The translations under genes were made by a program, and so were the position numbers. Below, in pieces: positions 9,509 through 17,773 of a stretch of 64,000 nucleotides of DNA. A model generated the notes under the pieces. That model saw only the letters and a list, made by a program, of their open reading frames with translations, searched no databases and was not told where the DNA came from. Every line of letters begins with the position of its first letter. Position 1 is the first letter of the stretch. The stretch lies in the NCBI RefSeq assembly GCF_002844535.1, contig NZ_PJNH01000001.1, positions 62,001 to 126,000 of the forward strand. Reading direction: 5' to 3'. Origin of the DNA: Halalkalibacillus sediminis (GTDB taxonomy: Bacteria > Bacillota > Bacilli > Bacillales > Alkalibacillaceae).

Positions 9509-9587
9509 CAACTCCTTTTAGTTTATTTAGAACGATTTATGGGTACATTTATTAATGTGATAAATTATCTTGAATTAAAAGGAGTTG
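9509..9587 (+). promoter_or_regulatory. 12-bp inverted repeat covering the wrbA ribosome binding site
   Basis: CAACTCCTTTTA at 9509-9520 is the exact reverse complement of TAAAAGGAGTTG at 9576-9587. The right arm contains the AAAGGAG ribosome binding site of the WrbA-like gene that starts at 9594. In any transcript beginning upstream of 9509, such as read-through from the acetyltransferase gene, the site could be paired and hidden. Function is inferred. Confidence 0.5.
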
Positions 9588-9593
9588 TGATTT

Positions 9594-10190
9594 ATGACTA
9601 AAATGGCTGTATTTTATTATAGTTCAACTGGTGCAAACTATCAGTTAGCACAATGGGCCGAATCAGCACTCAAAGAGGCTGGTGCCGAAGTAAAATTAGT
9701 GAAAATTCCTGAAACAGCGCCAATGGAAGCAATTGAACAAAACCCTGCTTGGAAAAAACACTATGAAGAGACCAAAGATGTTCCGGAGGCTTCAATAGAT
9801 GACTTAGAATGGGCAGATGGGTATATTTTCAGTGTACCAACAAGATTTGGTGCCTTACCATCCCAAGCAAAGCAATTTATTGATATGGCTGGAGGACTTT
9901 GGGGTGAAGGTAAGTTAGTAAACAAAGTCGTAAGTGGAATGACTTCTGCTGCTAACCCTCACGGCGGTCAAGAACAAACATTAACTAATCTTTACACATC
10001 CATGTACCATTGGGGAGCTATTGTAGTACCACCTGGTTATAGTGATAACGTGATCTTCGGCTCCGGAGGAAACCCATACGGTACAAGCACTACGGTAGAC
10101 GGAGAAGGAAATATAACTGATGACGTAAAAGGTGCAGTTGAGCATCAAGCACGTCGAACCTATGAAATAACTAAAAAAATCAGTGAATAA
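9594..10190 (+). CDS. wrbA: WrbA-type NAD(P)H:quinone oxidoreductase (type IV)
   Basis: A 198-residue flavodoxin-like protein. The FMN phosphate loop is YYSSTGANYQLA (about residues 8-19), the second FMN contact is SVPTRFGALPSQAKQF (about 81-96), and the third is TSAANPHGGQEQTL. These match WrbA, which reduces quinones by two electrons and so avoids semiquinone formation. Acts in the cytosol, usually as a tetramer. It is monocistronic, with a terminator right after it. A possible half-site resembling the MhqR quinone-sensor operator (TATCTTGAATT) lies upstream but is too degenerate to call. Confidence 0.88.
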   Translation: MTKMAVFYYSSTGANYQLAQWAESALKEAGAEVKLVKIPETAPMEAIEQNPAWKKHYEETKDVPEASIDDLEWADGYIFSVPTRFGALPSQAKQFIDMAGGLWGEGKLVNKVVSGMTSAANPHGGQEQTLTNLYTSMYHWGAIVVPPGYSDNVIFGSGGNPYGTSTTVDGEGNITDDVKGAVEHQARRTYEITKKISE

Positions 10191-10202
10191 ATTTGATTAT
10201 AC

Positions 10203-10233
10203 AAAAAGCCCAACGGAAGTTGGGCTTTTTTTT
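10203..10233 (+). terminator. Rho-independent terminator
   Basis: AAAAAGCCCAAC-GGAA-GTTGGGCTTTTTTTT: a GC-rich stem with a tetraloop and T run just after the WrbA-like gene. Confidence 0.93.
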
Positions 10234-10391
10234 GCATATGTATTAATATATAGAATTTCTCAGTTTTAATCACTAACATAAGGACGATTGCAATTTTCTT
10301 AATATAGAAATTAAATTATTTTTTAAATAACCCCCAAAAATTATTCTCTACTTCTCGTAAGCTATAGTAACTTTAAAAAAGAGGTGAGAAG

Positions 10392-11486
10392 ATGAGAAGA
10401 AACAAATTCATTTATTCTCTTTCAACAGCAGCACTTACTACATCATTAGTAGTAGCACCATTAAGTACGCTTGCGGAAGAGGACGTAACAGAAGAAGAAA
10501 ATCAAGACCAAGTAGCTGAAGAAATTCAATTGGCACCGGAATTATTTTCTTATCATACAAAAATTGCCAATCAATTATCTTTGGCTCTGGAAGAAAACAA
10601 TCCTGAACGAGTACAACAACTGATCGATTGGTCATTACAACAAATCGAAGAAGCGCAAACATTGTACGATGAGGGTAATGAGGAAGAAGCAGAAAAACTA
10701 CTTAATGAAGCATTGAATGTACTTGAACGTGCAGAAGCTTCACAAGATGAGTCAGACGATGAAGAGTCTGAAGATACATCAGAAGAAGATACTGACGAAG
10801 AAAACACTGAAGAATCAGAAGATGAAGAATCTGACGAAGAAAACACTGAAGAATCAACAGAAGAAGATACTGACGAAGAAAACACTGAAGAATCAGATGA
10901 AAACGAAGAAGAAGAAGAGAATACTGAAGAAGAAGAGGAAGAGTCTTCAGAAGTAGCTTATGGTCAGAATGTTCTTTCATTAGCTCTTGCTATGGAAAAA
11001 GTGAAGAATCCGGTTGCTAAAGCAGCATTAAAAAGAAATGTTGAGCGTTCTTTAGATCGATTAGAAGCTAAAAACGAAGATGTTTCTGATCTAATGACTC
11101 ACTTAAACACTATTACAGATGAGTTTGCTGAAGAAGAAACTGACAATAACGAGGAAACAACTGAAGAAGAAACGACAGAAGAAGAAACAACTGAAGAAGA
11201 TACAACAGAAGAATCTACTGAAGCAACAGTAGAGGTAGAGGCAGAAGAGAGTGACGATCGTGTTGAAACGGATCGTGACGAGAACTATGAAGTAAAAGCT
11301 GAAAAAGCTGAAAGAAAAGCTGAAGCAAAAGCTGAGAAAGCTGAAAGAAAAGCAGAAAAAGCTGAAAGAAAAGCTGAAGCAAAAGAAGAAAAAGCTGAAA
11401 GAAAAGCAGAAAAGGCTGAAAGAAAAGCTGAAGCAAAAGAAGAAAAAGCTGAAAGAAAAGCAGAAAAAGCTAAGAGCAAAGAATAG
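10392..11486 (+). CDS. Secreted, highly charged DUF5667-like repeat protein
   Basis: A 364-residue protein in four blocks: a signal peptide (1-28, ending STLAEE); a helical domain (about 45-115) with the DUF5667-like [13 protein letters not shown] and ALNVLERAE segments; an almost pure Glu/Asp/Ser/Thr tract (about 115-200) with TDEENTEES repeats; a second helical domain (about 200-250), another acidic tract, and a C-terminal Lys/Ala/Glu/Arg helix (about 300-364) built from AEKAERK and AEAK units. So one half is extremely acidic and the end is polyampholytic and probably a long single helix. Acidic surfaces fit a salt-adapted cell envelope. No enzyme motif is seen and the function is unknown. 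RBS AGAGGTG. Confidence 0.75.
   Translation: MRRNKFIYSLSTAALTTSLVVAPLSTLAEEDVTEEENQDQVAEEIQLAPELFSYHTKIANQLSLALEENNPERVQQLIDWSLQQIEEAQTLYDEGNEEEAEKLLNEALNVLERAEASQDESDDEESEDTSEEDTDEENTEESEDEESDEENTEESTEEDTDEENTEESDENEEEEENTEEEEEESSEVAYGQNVLSLALAMEKVKNPVAKAALKRNVERSLDRLEAKNEDVSDLMTHLNTITDEFAEEETDNNEETTEEETTEEETTEEDTTEESTEATVEVEAEESDDRVETDRDENYEVKAEKAERKAEAKAEKAERKAEKAERKAEAKEEKAERKAEKAERKAEAKEEKAERKAEKAKSKE
11319..11480 (+). repeat. Three tandem copies of a 54-bp unit inside the DUF5667-like gene
   Basis: Units start at 11319, 11373 and 11427, each beginning GCTGAAGCAAAAG and encoding an 18-residue A/E/K/R helix unit. The third copy drifts at its end. Copy number is likely to vary between strains by slippage or recombination. 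Confidence 0.85.
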
Positions 11487-11512
11487 TCCAAAGAAATGAA
11501 GAAGAACAAAGG

Positions 11513-11655
11513 TTCAGCGGGTTATTGAAATAAAGGAAATGGTAACCGCGAATAATCGGTGACCCCTTCGCTGAATAGGCGAAGCTCACATATACACCTC
11601 TCTCCCAACAAGAGGACTAGTCCCTGGTAAAATTGCCAGGGATATTTTTTTAAAT
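11513..11655 (+). ncRNA. Candidate structured RNA ending in a terminator
   Basis: Between the DUF5667-like gene and the IDEAL gene several helices can be drawn: an outer stem TTCAGCG (11513-11519)/CGCTGAA (11569-11575), inside it GGTAACCG (11541-11548)/CGGTGACC (11557-11564) with one mismatch, then CTTCGC/GCGAAG (11567-11572/11579-11584, exclusive with the outer stem), CCTCT/AGAGG (11597-11601/11611-11615) and the terminator. Because the next gene has its own promoter at 11673, this is either the 3' end of the DUF5667 message or a separate small RNA. It matches no riboswitch class that I recognise. Structure was drawn by eye. Confidence 0.35.
11620..11652 (+). terminator. Rho-independent terminator
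   Basis: TCCCTGG-TAAAATT-GCCAGGGA followed by TATTTTTTT. It ends the possible structured RNA or the DUF5667-like transcript. Confidence 0.85.
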
Positions 11656-11672
11656 AAAAATTCTGAAAATTG

Positions 11673-11701
11673 TTGCAATTTAAGCCGATATCTAGGATAA
11701 T
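11673..11701 (+). promoter_or_regulatory. Sigma-A type promoter of the IDEAL-domain gene
   Basis: TTGCAA at 11673-11678, a 17-base spacer, and GATAAT at 11696-11701. It lies downstream of the terminator at 11620-11652 and 30 bases before the gene start, so it separates this gene from the one upstream. Confidence 0.6.
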
Positions 11702-11730
11702 AGAAAAAAGGGAGTAAGGGGGAGTTAAAA

Positions 11731-11967
11731 ATGAAAAAACAAGTCACCTCTTATGTGTTAATTAGATACCACTTTCCTAAACATGTAAAAATCAAAGCAA
11801 AAAAAGATGTACCTTACGAAATCCGACTAGCAGCAAGATTAACACTCGATGAACTTGTATTTAAGCTCAACAAATCACAATTGGAAAAACAAATTAATCA
11901 GGCGATTGATGATCACGATCAACATTCATTTGCAGAATTAAGTAAGCAATATGCTAAGTATGTTTAA
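11731..11967 (+). CDS. Small IDEAL-domain protein
   Basis: A 78-residue protein. The C-terminal half (about residues 45-75) has the IDEAL domain pattern: a helix with a QINQAIDDHDQHSFAELSKQY-like ending, comparable to LIDxALDxxDExxFxxLS in YpiB and related Bacillus proteins. The N-terminal half is a short beta-rich segment. IDEAL domains act as small interaction modules; one B. subtilis ComK relative, YhzC, also carries it, and most members are uncharacterised. It has its own sigma-A-like promoter, an AAGGGGGAG ribosome binding site and a terminator, so it is a single-gene unit. Confidence 0.7.
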   Translation: MKKQVTSYVLIRYHFPKHVKIKAKKDVPYEIRLAARLTLDELVFKLNKSQLEKQINQAIDDHDQHSFAELSKQYAKYV

Positions 11968-11988
11968 TTAAAGAAGACTTTGTTGTGT

Positions 11989-12018
11989 AAGCCACTCTTT
12001 TAAGGGTGGCTTATTTAT
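11989..12018 (+). terminator. Rho-independent terminator
   Basis: AAGCCAC-TCTTTTAAGG-GTGGCTT followed by an AT-rich TATTTAT tail, 21 bases after the IDEAL gene stop. Confidence 0.75.
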
Positions 12019-12154
12019 ATTGTTATGATGCAACCACATTACTTCTGAATGAGTCATATAAAAAAAGCCATAAAAAATAGTCAAAAATAATTTGGTGAAA
12101 ACTTATTTTGTCATGATATAGTAAGAGGTAGAATATAAAGGATTGGAGTTTTAT

Positions 12155-13126
12155 ATGAGAAACATAAGTTTAATCGCAGCGTTGATAACAATCATTTTTT
12201 TAGCATTAACAGGATGTCAGAGTGAATCTTCGGAGTCTCTAGATGGTGGAGAGTTAAATAAATCGACTAATGAGAAACAAGATAAAGAAGATATAAATGT
12301 GATTTCTGACAATGATGAAGATAGTCAGGAAGAAGATGAGGAGGAAGAAAGTGATTCTTCTCAAGACGAAGAAGATCAAACTTCTTCTAATGAAGATTCG
12401 GATAATAATGAACACACCACCGAGGATCAATCAAATGATGATCAATCAAACAATAACGAGTCGAACGATGAACAAGCGAACAATGATCAATCAAACAATG
12501 AAAGTCAAAATGAAAATAACCAAGGTGATGACTCAGACGTAACAGTTGTATCAAATCCATCAGCTATAGATGTGGTAGTAAACAAACGGAGAAAACTACC
12601 TGATGGCTATACACCACCCAATTTGACTGAACCCAACGTCCGTTTTTCATTTGATGAACAAAATATGAAGCGGAATATGCGTCCAGTGGCAGCAAATGCA
12701 CTTGAAGAATTATTTGCTGGTGCTAATAAGGCAGGGGTAGACCTGTTTGCTGTATCAGGTTATCGATCCTACGATCGTCAAGTCGCCGTTTTCAACTCCC
12801 ATGTGGAAAGTAAAGGTAGAGAGGAAGCCGAAAAAGTCTCAGCGATTCCTGGACATAGTGAGCATCAAACTGGATTAGCGATGGATGTAACTTCTCAAGC
12901 AGTGGGTTTTTATTTAACTACTGACTTTGAATCGACCACTGAAGGGCAGTGGGTTGCAGAAAATGCCCATAAATATGGTTTTATTATTCGCTATCCTAAA
13001 GGAAAGAGTGAGATTACTGGGTACAGTTTTGAACCATGGCATTTAAGGTATATTGGAAAAGATCTTGCTACAAAAATTCACGAATCAGGCCTAACAGTTG
13101 AAGAGTACCTTGGATTAGTTGAGTAG
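12155..13126 (+). CDS. M15 (VanY-type) D-alanyl-D-alanine carboxypeptidase lipoprotein
   Basis: A 323-residue lipoprotein. The signal ends in a lipobox (LTGC, Cys about residue 21). Residues about 30-135 are a disordered linker very rich in Asp, Glu, Asn and Ser. The C-terminal catalytic domain (about 140-320) has the zinc ligands of the family: GHSEHQTGLAMD (His and Asp of SxHxxGxAxD) and EPWH (the catalytic Glu and the third ligand His), with the SGYRSYDRQ substrate segment before them. It trims the terminal D-Ala of peptidoglycan stem peptides outside the membrane. The start ATG was chosen over an in-frame TTG four codons upstream that lies too near AAAGGA. Monocistronic. Confidence 0.88.
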   Translation: MRNISLIAALITIIFLALTGCQSESSESLDGGELNKSTNEKQDKEDINVISDNDEDSQEEDEEEESDSSQDEEDQTSSNEDSDNNEHTTEDQSNDDQSNNNESNDEQANNDQSNNESQNENNQGDDSDVTVVSNPSAIDVVVNKRRKLPDGYTPPNLTEPNVRFSFDEQNMKRNMRPVAANALEELFAGANKAGVDLFAVSGYRSYDRQVAVFNSHVESKGREEAEKVSAIPGHSEHQTGLAMDVTSQAVGFYLTTDFESTTEGQWVAENAHKYGFIIRYPKGKSEITGYSFEPWHLRYIGKDLATKIHESGLTVEEYLGLVE

Positions 13127-13222
13127 TATATACTGAATTTTTGTAAATTTTTATTTAATTCTTCTCCATTTGCCCGAAATTTCTGATATTCTTAAAGAAA
13201 AGATGAAAATGAGGGAACCAGA

Positions 13223-14524
13223 ATGGGGAATAAGAAATTAACTAGAAGCTGGATGTTATATGATTGGGCAAACTCTGCTTTCGCGACGACGATTATGGCA
13301 GCTGTTTTGCCCATTTTTTATTATGATGTTGCTGCTTCTGGTCTTGACGAAAATTTAGCAGAAAGTTACTGGGGTTATTCTCAAGCTATCGCTGTTTTGT
13401 TAGTGGCTATTTTATCCCCATTTTTAGGGGCAATAAGTGATTATTCTGCTTCAAAGAAAAAGTTTCTCCGTTTCTTCGCTTACATGGGTATGGTCGCAAG
13501 TGTCTTACTTGCTTTCGTAAACCAAGGTGATTATATATTCGCTTCAATATTATTGATCATAGGGACGCTTGGTTTCTCTGGAGGAAATGTTTTCTACGAC
13601 GCTTTTCTACCTGAAATAGCTAAAAAAGACGAACTCGATCGAGTTTCTACCTGGGGTTATGCTTTCGGATATATTGGCGGCGGAATTCTTTTAGCGATCA
13701 ACTTATTGATGATTCTCAAGTTCGAATGGTTCGGATTTCCTGATACGGTGACAGCAACCAAGGCTGCTTTCGTGTCTGTTGGTATATGGTGGTTTATCTT
13801 TTCTCTTCCTTTGTTTAAAAATATTAAAGAAGAAAAAGTAACTCGCGTTAAAAGAACCCAGTCCTACGTGAAAATAGGCTTAACTAGGGTGACATCGACT
13901 TTCAGGTCACTAAATAACTATAAACAGTTACTTATTTTTCTTCTTGCTTTTTGGATGTATAACGACGGAATCTCAACCATTATCAAAATGGCCACTATAT
14001 ACGGCCGTGGAATTGGAATTGATTCGAATGATCTGATCGCTGCATTATTAATCACTCAATTTGTAGGCATCCCATTTGCATTTTTCTTTGGTTGGTTCGC
14101 TAAGAAAATCAGTGCTAAGCGAGCACTCAGTATTGCTCTGGTCACTTATATTTTCATTGTTGTATTAGGATATTTCATGTCATCTGCATTGCATTTCTAT
14201 TTGTTAGCGATATGTGTAGGATTTGTTCAAGGAGGAGCTCAAGGTCTAAGTCGATCCATTTTCAGTAGAATGGTGCCTGAACACAAGCATGCTGAGTTTT
14301 TCGGGTTTTTCGCAGTGTCCGCTAAGTTCTCGGCCGTCTTCGGACCATTCATATTTGCAATGGTAGGCCAATTGACAGGATCAACGAGACTTGGAATACT
14401 TTCCTTACTGCTATTCTTTGTTGTGGGACTCGTCCTATTACAGTTTGTTGATATTGAAAAAGGCGAGAAAGAAGCAAATGACGCAAGTATTTCTAGTGGT
14501 GCGGCAGATGTAACTTCAAAATAA
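13223..14524 (+). CDS. UMF1-family MFS transporter (Atg22-like)
   Basis: A 433-residue, roughly 12-helix membrane protein. The N-terminus WMLYDWANSAFATTIMAAVL is the hallmark of the UMF1/Atg22-like family, and the internal GAISDYSASKKKFL loop fits MFS motif A. The yeast member Atg22 exports amino acids from vacuoles; bacterial members have no firm substrate. The C-terminal ~20 residues are a soluble tail. A strong terminator follows that serves this gene and the convergent phospholipase-like gene. Confidence 0.85.
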   Translation: MGNKKLTRSWMLYDWANSAFATTIMAAVLPIFYYDVAASGLDENLAESYWGYSQAIAVLLVAILSPFLGAISDYSASKKKFLRFFAYMGMVASVLLAFVNQGDYIFASILLIIGTLGFSGGNVFYDAFLPEIAKKDELDRVSTWGYAFGYIGGGILLAINLLMILKFEWFGFPDTVTATKAAFVSVGIWWFIFSLPLFKNIKEEKVTRVKRTQSYVKIGLTRVTSTFRSLNNYKQLLIFLLAFWMYNDGISTIIKMATIYGRGIGIDSNDLIAALLITQFVGIPFAFFFGWFAKKISAKRALSIALVTYIFIVVLGYFMSSALHFYLLAICVGFVQGGAQGLSRSIFSRMVPEHKHAEFFGFFAVSAKFSAVFGPFIFAMVGQLTGSTRLGILSLLLFFVVGLVLLQFVDIEKGEKEANDASISSGAADVTSK

Positions 14525-14555
14525 ACGTTTTCTAAAAACGAAAGTTATATTAAAC

Positions 14556-14592
14556 AAAATCCCTTCGAGCTCTTTAGCTCCGAAGGGATTTC
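14556..14592. terminator. Bidirectional terminator between convergent genes
   Basis: AAATCCCTTCG pairs with CGAAGGGATTT around a loop containing AGCTCTTTAGCT. A-rich sequence on the left and T on the right let it serve both strands. Confidence 0.8.
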
Positions 14593-14596
14593 TTAA

Positions 14597-15514
14597 TTAA
14601 ACGATTGGATCACTGTATTTTAGTTCCAAGTTCAAATGTAATGCTTCGCCAGTATCATAAGAAATGTGTCCAATTTTATCAAGCAATTCTTGATAAGAAT
14701 CTGCTTTTTCATCGTTCCAATAATCTAATGTGAGTGTAAGTATCACCTTAGCTTCTTCTAATCCGTTCTCGTATAAATCTAAGAATGACTCTGTCCGTTG
14801 TTCATTTGTTGCAGGATGATACCAGGGTGATCTATCCTCATTCAAATAATCCACATTATCATTAAGCGGAGCATGTGAAAAAGGGCGAATTAAATTACCT
14901 AAGAATTTGTGTTTCACTCCTGTTGGGTCGAAAAGGATCCTTAAAGCTTTCTTTTTATCTTTATATGCTGCATCGATGAAACTTGACTCCTCAAATGATT
15001 GTTCCTCTTGATAATGGAAATCCATAGCATGAAAAATCACTTGCTTGATTTCATCATCGACCTTTTTTCCAATATCAATATGCTTATAAACAGGATTCTT
15101 CCAGGTTTTTTCGGACTTTTTCTGTTCCAACATAACAGTGTCCATATGCAGCTCCAACAACTGATGCTTGTTTCCTTCATATCCAGAACGGTAGTGGACA
15201 TATGGGTGTGTATTGCGATCTAAAATATGATGAGTTAAAAAACCTAATACATATGCTTGTGTTTGGGGTCTTGCCGATTTAGCTTGTTCAACCATGGTCA
15301 TCAAAAAATCTCCACATTTGGTTCTGTGAAGCAAACCGCCCAATTCGTTGATAGCCGACTCATTTTTCCATGGCCAGAAATTATGATAAAAGAAAGGATC
15401 CGGGCCTTGAGCTCCAAGATTAAAGTGATTTTGGTACTTGTTATATAGCTCATCTTTATGAATCGACTTCATCGCTTCTTCGCAAAATAAGATATGAGTC
15501 CAAATATTCGGCAT
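14597..15514 (-). CDS. Zinc-dependent phospholipase C family protein
   Basis: A 305-residue protein that starts MPNIWTHILFCEE, the usual start of the Zn_dep_PLPC family, where Trp4-like and His residues bind metal. Further likely ligands are in FNLGAQGPDPFFYH, GFLTHHILDRNTHPYVHY (about residues 90-107) and LLELHMDTVM. There is no signal peptide, so it is cytosolic, unlike the Bacillus cereus secreted enzyme. The substrate is unknown. It is alone on the minus strand, convergent with the MFS gene and divergent from fumC. Confidence 0.75.
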   Translation of the reverse strand: MPNIWTHILFCEEAMKSIHKDELYNKYQNHFNLGAQGPDPFFYHNFWPWKNESAINELGGLLHRTKCGDFLMTMVEQAKSARPQTQAYVLGFLTHHILDRNTHPYVHYRSGYEGNKHQLLELHMDTVMLEQKKSEKTWKNPVYKHIDIGKKVDDEIKQVIFHAMDFHYQEEQSFEESSFIDAAYKDKKKALRILFDPTGVKHKFLGNLIRPFSHAPLNDNVDYLNEDRSPWYHPATNEQRTESFLDLYENGLEEAKVILTLTLDYWNDEKADSYQELLDKIGHISYDTGEALHLNLELKYSDPIV

Positions 15515-15614
15515 TGTTTTCCCTCTTTTCGTTTAAAAAATCAGTTATTCTTATTATAATAGATAGTGGTTGAAAAGTATTGAGTATTTTTAATATGTCG
15601 AGGAGGAACAAAGT

Positions 15615-17006
15615 ATGGATTACCGCATTGAAAAAGATACACTAGGTGAGATGAAAGTTCCAAGTGAAAAATATTGGGGAGCACAGACACAGCGAAGTAA
15701 ACAAAACTTTCCTATTGGTAAGGAAACTATGCCTGAGGAGATCATTGAAGGTTTCGCAATTTTAAAAAAGAGTGCTGCTTTAGCAAACGAATCTTTAGGG
15801 TTATTAGAAAAAGAAAAAGCAGAAGCAATCGATTATGCTACTGACGAAATTTTAAAAGGAAATCTTAAAGAGCACTTCCCGCTTGTCGTATGGCAGACAG
15901 GTAGTGGTACTCAGTCCAACATGAACGTGAATGAAGTCGTGGCATTTGTAGGTAACGAATGGTTGGAGAAACAAGGGAAAGATGTGCGCCTTCATCCAAA
16001 TGATGATGTCAACAAATCACAAAGTTCCAATGATACTTATCCGACAGCATTACATATTGCTGCCGTGAAAAAGGTGGAAGAGCATGTACTGCCTTCACTT
16101 GTTCAGATGAAAAACACATTAAAAGAAAAAGCAGATGCTTATCAAGATGTTGTAAAAATTGGACGAACCCACTTGCAGGATGCAACACCATTGACACTAG
16201 GACAAGAAATCAGTGGCTGGCATCGCATGCTTGAAAAAACTGAGAACATGATTCAAGATTCATTGAAATATGTCCGTGAAGTTGCCTTAGGTGGTACTGC
16301 TGTTGGAACAGGGATCAACGCTCATCCTGATTTCTCTGAAACAGTAGCAAAAAAAATAAATGAAGTAACGAACGGATCATTCATTTCCGCACCAAACAAA
16401 TTCCATGCGTTGACTAGTCATGATGAGTTAGTTCACACTCACGGAGCATTAAAAGCACTAGCGGCGGATGTAATGAAGATTGCGAATGACGTACGTTGGT
16501 TAGCGAGTGGTCCGCGTTGTGGTATCGGTGAAATTGAAATTCCAGCAAATGAACCAGGTAGCTCAATCATGCCAGGAAAGGTAAACCCAACTCAAAGTGA
16601 AGCAATTACAATGGTGGCTGCACACGTGATGGGTAACGATGCTGGAATCGGTTTTGCAGCAAGCCAAGGAAACTTTGAATTGAATGTATTCAAACCAATG
16701 ATTGCATATAACTTCTTGCAATCTTGCCAACTCCTTGGTGATAGTATGCAATCATTCGATGAACGCTGCCTAGTAGGCTTAGAACCTAATCATGAGAAAA
16801 TTGAACAGTATTTGAACGATTCACTTATGCTAGTAACAGCCCTAAACCCTCATATCGGTTATGAGAATGCCGCAAAAATTGCAAAATATGCTCACGAAAA
16901 GAGTCTCACTTTACGAGAAGCTGCTGAAGAAACAGGGATTCTTTCTGGGGAAGAATTCGATAAGTTAATCGACCCCAAAGAAATGACTAAGCCAAACGCT
17001 AAGTAG
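15615..17006 (+). CDS. fumC: Fumarate hydratase, class II
   Basis: A 463-residue protein, the usual length of class II fumarase. Visible landmarks: [20 protein letters not shown] at the start, the [14 protein letters not shown] loop (about 98-111), the [18 protein letters not shown] segment, and the superfamily signature [13 protein letters not shown] (about 316-328) that carries the catalytic Ser. It interconverts fumarate and L-malate in the TCA cycle, as a homotetramer without an iron-sulfur cluster. RBS GAGGAGG. It is single, flanked by the divergent phospholipase-like gene and a spore gene. Confidence 0.96.
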   Translation: MDYRIEKDTLGEMKVPSEKYWGAQTQRSKQNFPIGKETMPEEIIEGFAILKKSAALANESLGLLEKEKAEAIDYATDEILKGNLKEHFPLVVWQTGSGTQSNMNVNEVVAFVGNEWLEKQGKDVRLHPNDDVNKSQSSNDTYPTALHIAAVKKVEEHVLPSLVQMKNTLKEKADAYQDVVKIGRTHLQDATPLTLGQEISGWHRMLEKTENMIQDSLKYVREVALGGTAVGTGINAHPDFSETVAKKINEVTNGSFISAPNKFHALTSHDELVHTHGALKALAADVMKIANDVRWLASGPRCGIGEIEIPANEPGSSIMPGKVNPTQSEAITMVAAHVMGNDAGIGFAASQGNFELNVFKPMIAYNFLQSCQLLGDSMQSFDERCLVGLEPNHEKIEQYLNDSLMLVTALNPHIGYENAAKIAKYAHEKSLTLREAAEETGILSGEEFDKLIDPKEMTKPNAK

Positions 17007-17106
17007 GCTGGGTATTCAATTGGTCTTATAGCAAATATTACCTAAAAATTTTCGACATAAGTTTTCATCTCTTGAAGAAACTATAATTACACAGGAGGTG
17101 AACAAC

Positions 17107-17322
17107 ATGACACAAAACAACAGTTCAAATCAATTAGTAGTTCCTGGAGTATCACAAGCTTTAGACCAAATGAAATATGAGATTGCACAAGAATTTGGTG
17201 TTCAACTTGGTCCAGACTCAACTTCACGTGCTAACGGTTCAGTTGGTGGTGAAATCACAAAGCGTTTGGTTCAAATGGCTGAACAGCAACTTGGTGGGAC
17301 TCAACAACAACAACAAAAATAA
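17107..17322 (+). CDS. Alpha/beta-type small acid-soluble spore protein
   Basis: A 71-residue SASP with the family signature [12 protein letters not shown] (the site cut by the GPR protease during germination lies in it), [15 protein letters not shown], and a Gln-rich tail. SASPs coat spore DNA, shift it towards A-form and protect it from UV and heat, then feed amino acids to outgrowth. The ATG at 17107 is 8 bases after AGGAGG; an in-frame GTG at 17098 overlaps that site and cannot be used. The family has several near-identical copies per genome, so a specific ssp letter cannot be assigned. Confidence 0.93.
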   Translation: MTQNNSSNQLVVPGVSQALDQMKYEIAQEFGVQLGPDSTSRANGSVGGEITKRLVQMAEQQLGGTQQQQQK

Positions 17323-17391
17323 TTATTGAGGGTCGATATAGGCCCTCTTTAGAACTTCAATCAAGAAATATCTATAATGGTTTTTAAATAA

Positions 17392-17422
17392 AACAGAGGG
17401 CGAATCAGCCCTCTGTTATTTT
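17392..17422. terminator. Terminator shared by the SASP gene and the convergent small gene
   Basis: AACAGAGGGC-GAATCA-GCCCTCTGTT followed by ATTTTT, with an A run on the other side. It overlaps the last codons of the minus-strand small gene. A weaker GAGGG/CCCTC hairpin sits at 17328-17347. Confidence 0.85.
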
Positions 17423-17616
17423 TCTTCTTGATCTTCGACAGTACTGAAAGGTTCGTTATTTCCCTTGATTTCGTGTGTCTCTTCTATTTGACGCCGTTTA
17501 ATATCTGACCCCACATAGCCTCCAGCTAGCCCCTCACTCACCATACGGTCTACATCTAAATCATGAGTTTTCCTGCTATCTTTATCTGTACGTTCTGTAC
17601 GGTCTTTCTTGACCAT
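17416..17616 (-). CDS. Small hydrophilic hypothetical protein
   Basis: A 66-residue, charged protein without hydrophobic segments or cysteines. The centre reads DVDRMVSEGLAGGYVG (about residues 21-36), flanked by Lys/Arg/Asp-rich ends. I do not recognise a family. It has a good ribosome binding site (GGGAGG) and a terminator at its 3' end, which support a real gene. Its position beside a SASP gene leaves a spore role possible but unsupported. Confidence 0.6.
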   Translation of the reverse strand: MVKKDRTERTDKDSRKTHDLDVDRMVSEGLAGGYVGSDIKRRQIEETHEIKGNNEPFSTVEDQEEK

Positions 17617-17773
17617 TGATCCTCTGCCTCCCTTCCCAACTGAGAATCAAGCAGGCTGTTCAAGGTGTGAACGCCTTTCACAGTATGCTTTCAAGCTTAT
17701 TTTATGTTACTGTTAATAAGTCATACATACGCTTTTATTTAATAAATTATTTGCAACAGAGAGGTAGATCTTA

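Noticed and set aside
9560-9587. MhqR-type quinone-sensor operator before wrbA (TATCTTGAATT half-site).
   Set aside because: The second half-site is badly degenerate; the sequence is better explained as part of the inverted repeat with the ribosome binding site.
10571-10980. Long open frames antisense to the acidic repeat gene (Ser/Val- and Leu/Gln-rich).
   Set aside because: They are mirrors of the GAA/GAT-rich acidic codons; low-complexity composition, no ribosome binding site.
11319-11480. Regular 54-bp repeats considered as a CRISPR-like array.
   Set aside because: Units are contiguous without unique spacers, are in frame with the protein and have no cas genes nearby.
11215-11509. Open frames antisense to the A/E/K/R repeats that look like Leu/Phe-rich membrane proteins.
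   Set aside because: Produced by the 54-bp repeats read backwards; no start signal and full overlap with a well-supported gene.
11513-11655. Identification of this region as a c-di-AMP (ydaO) or magnesium (M-box) riboswitch.
   Set aside because: Short look-alike blocks exist, but the conserved core sequences of these classes are not present in order.
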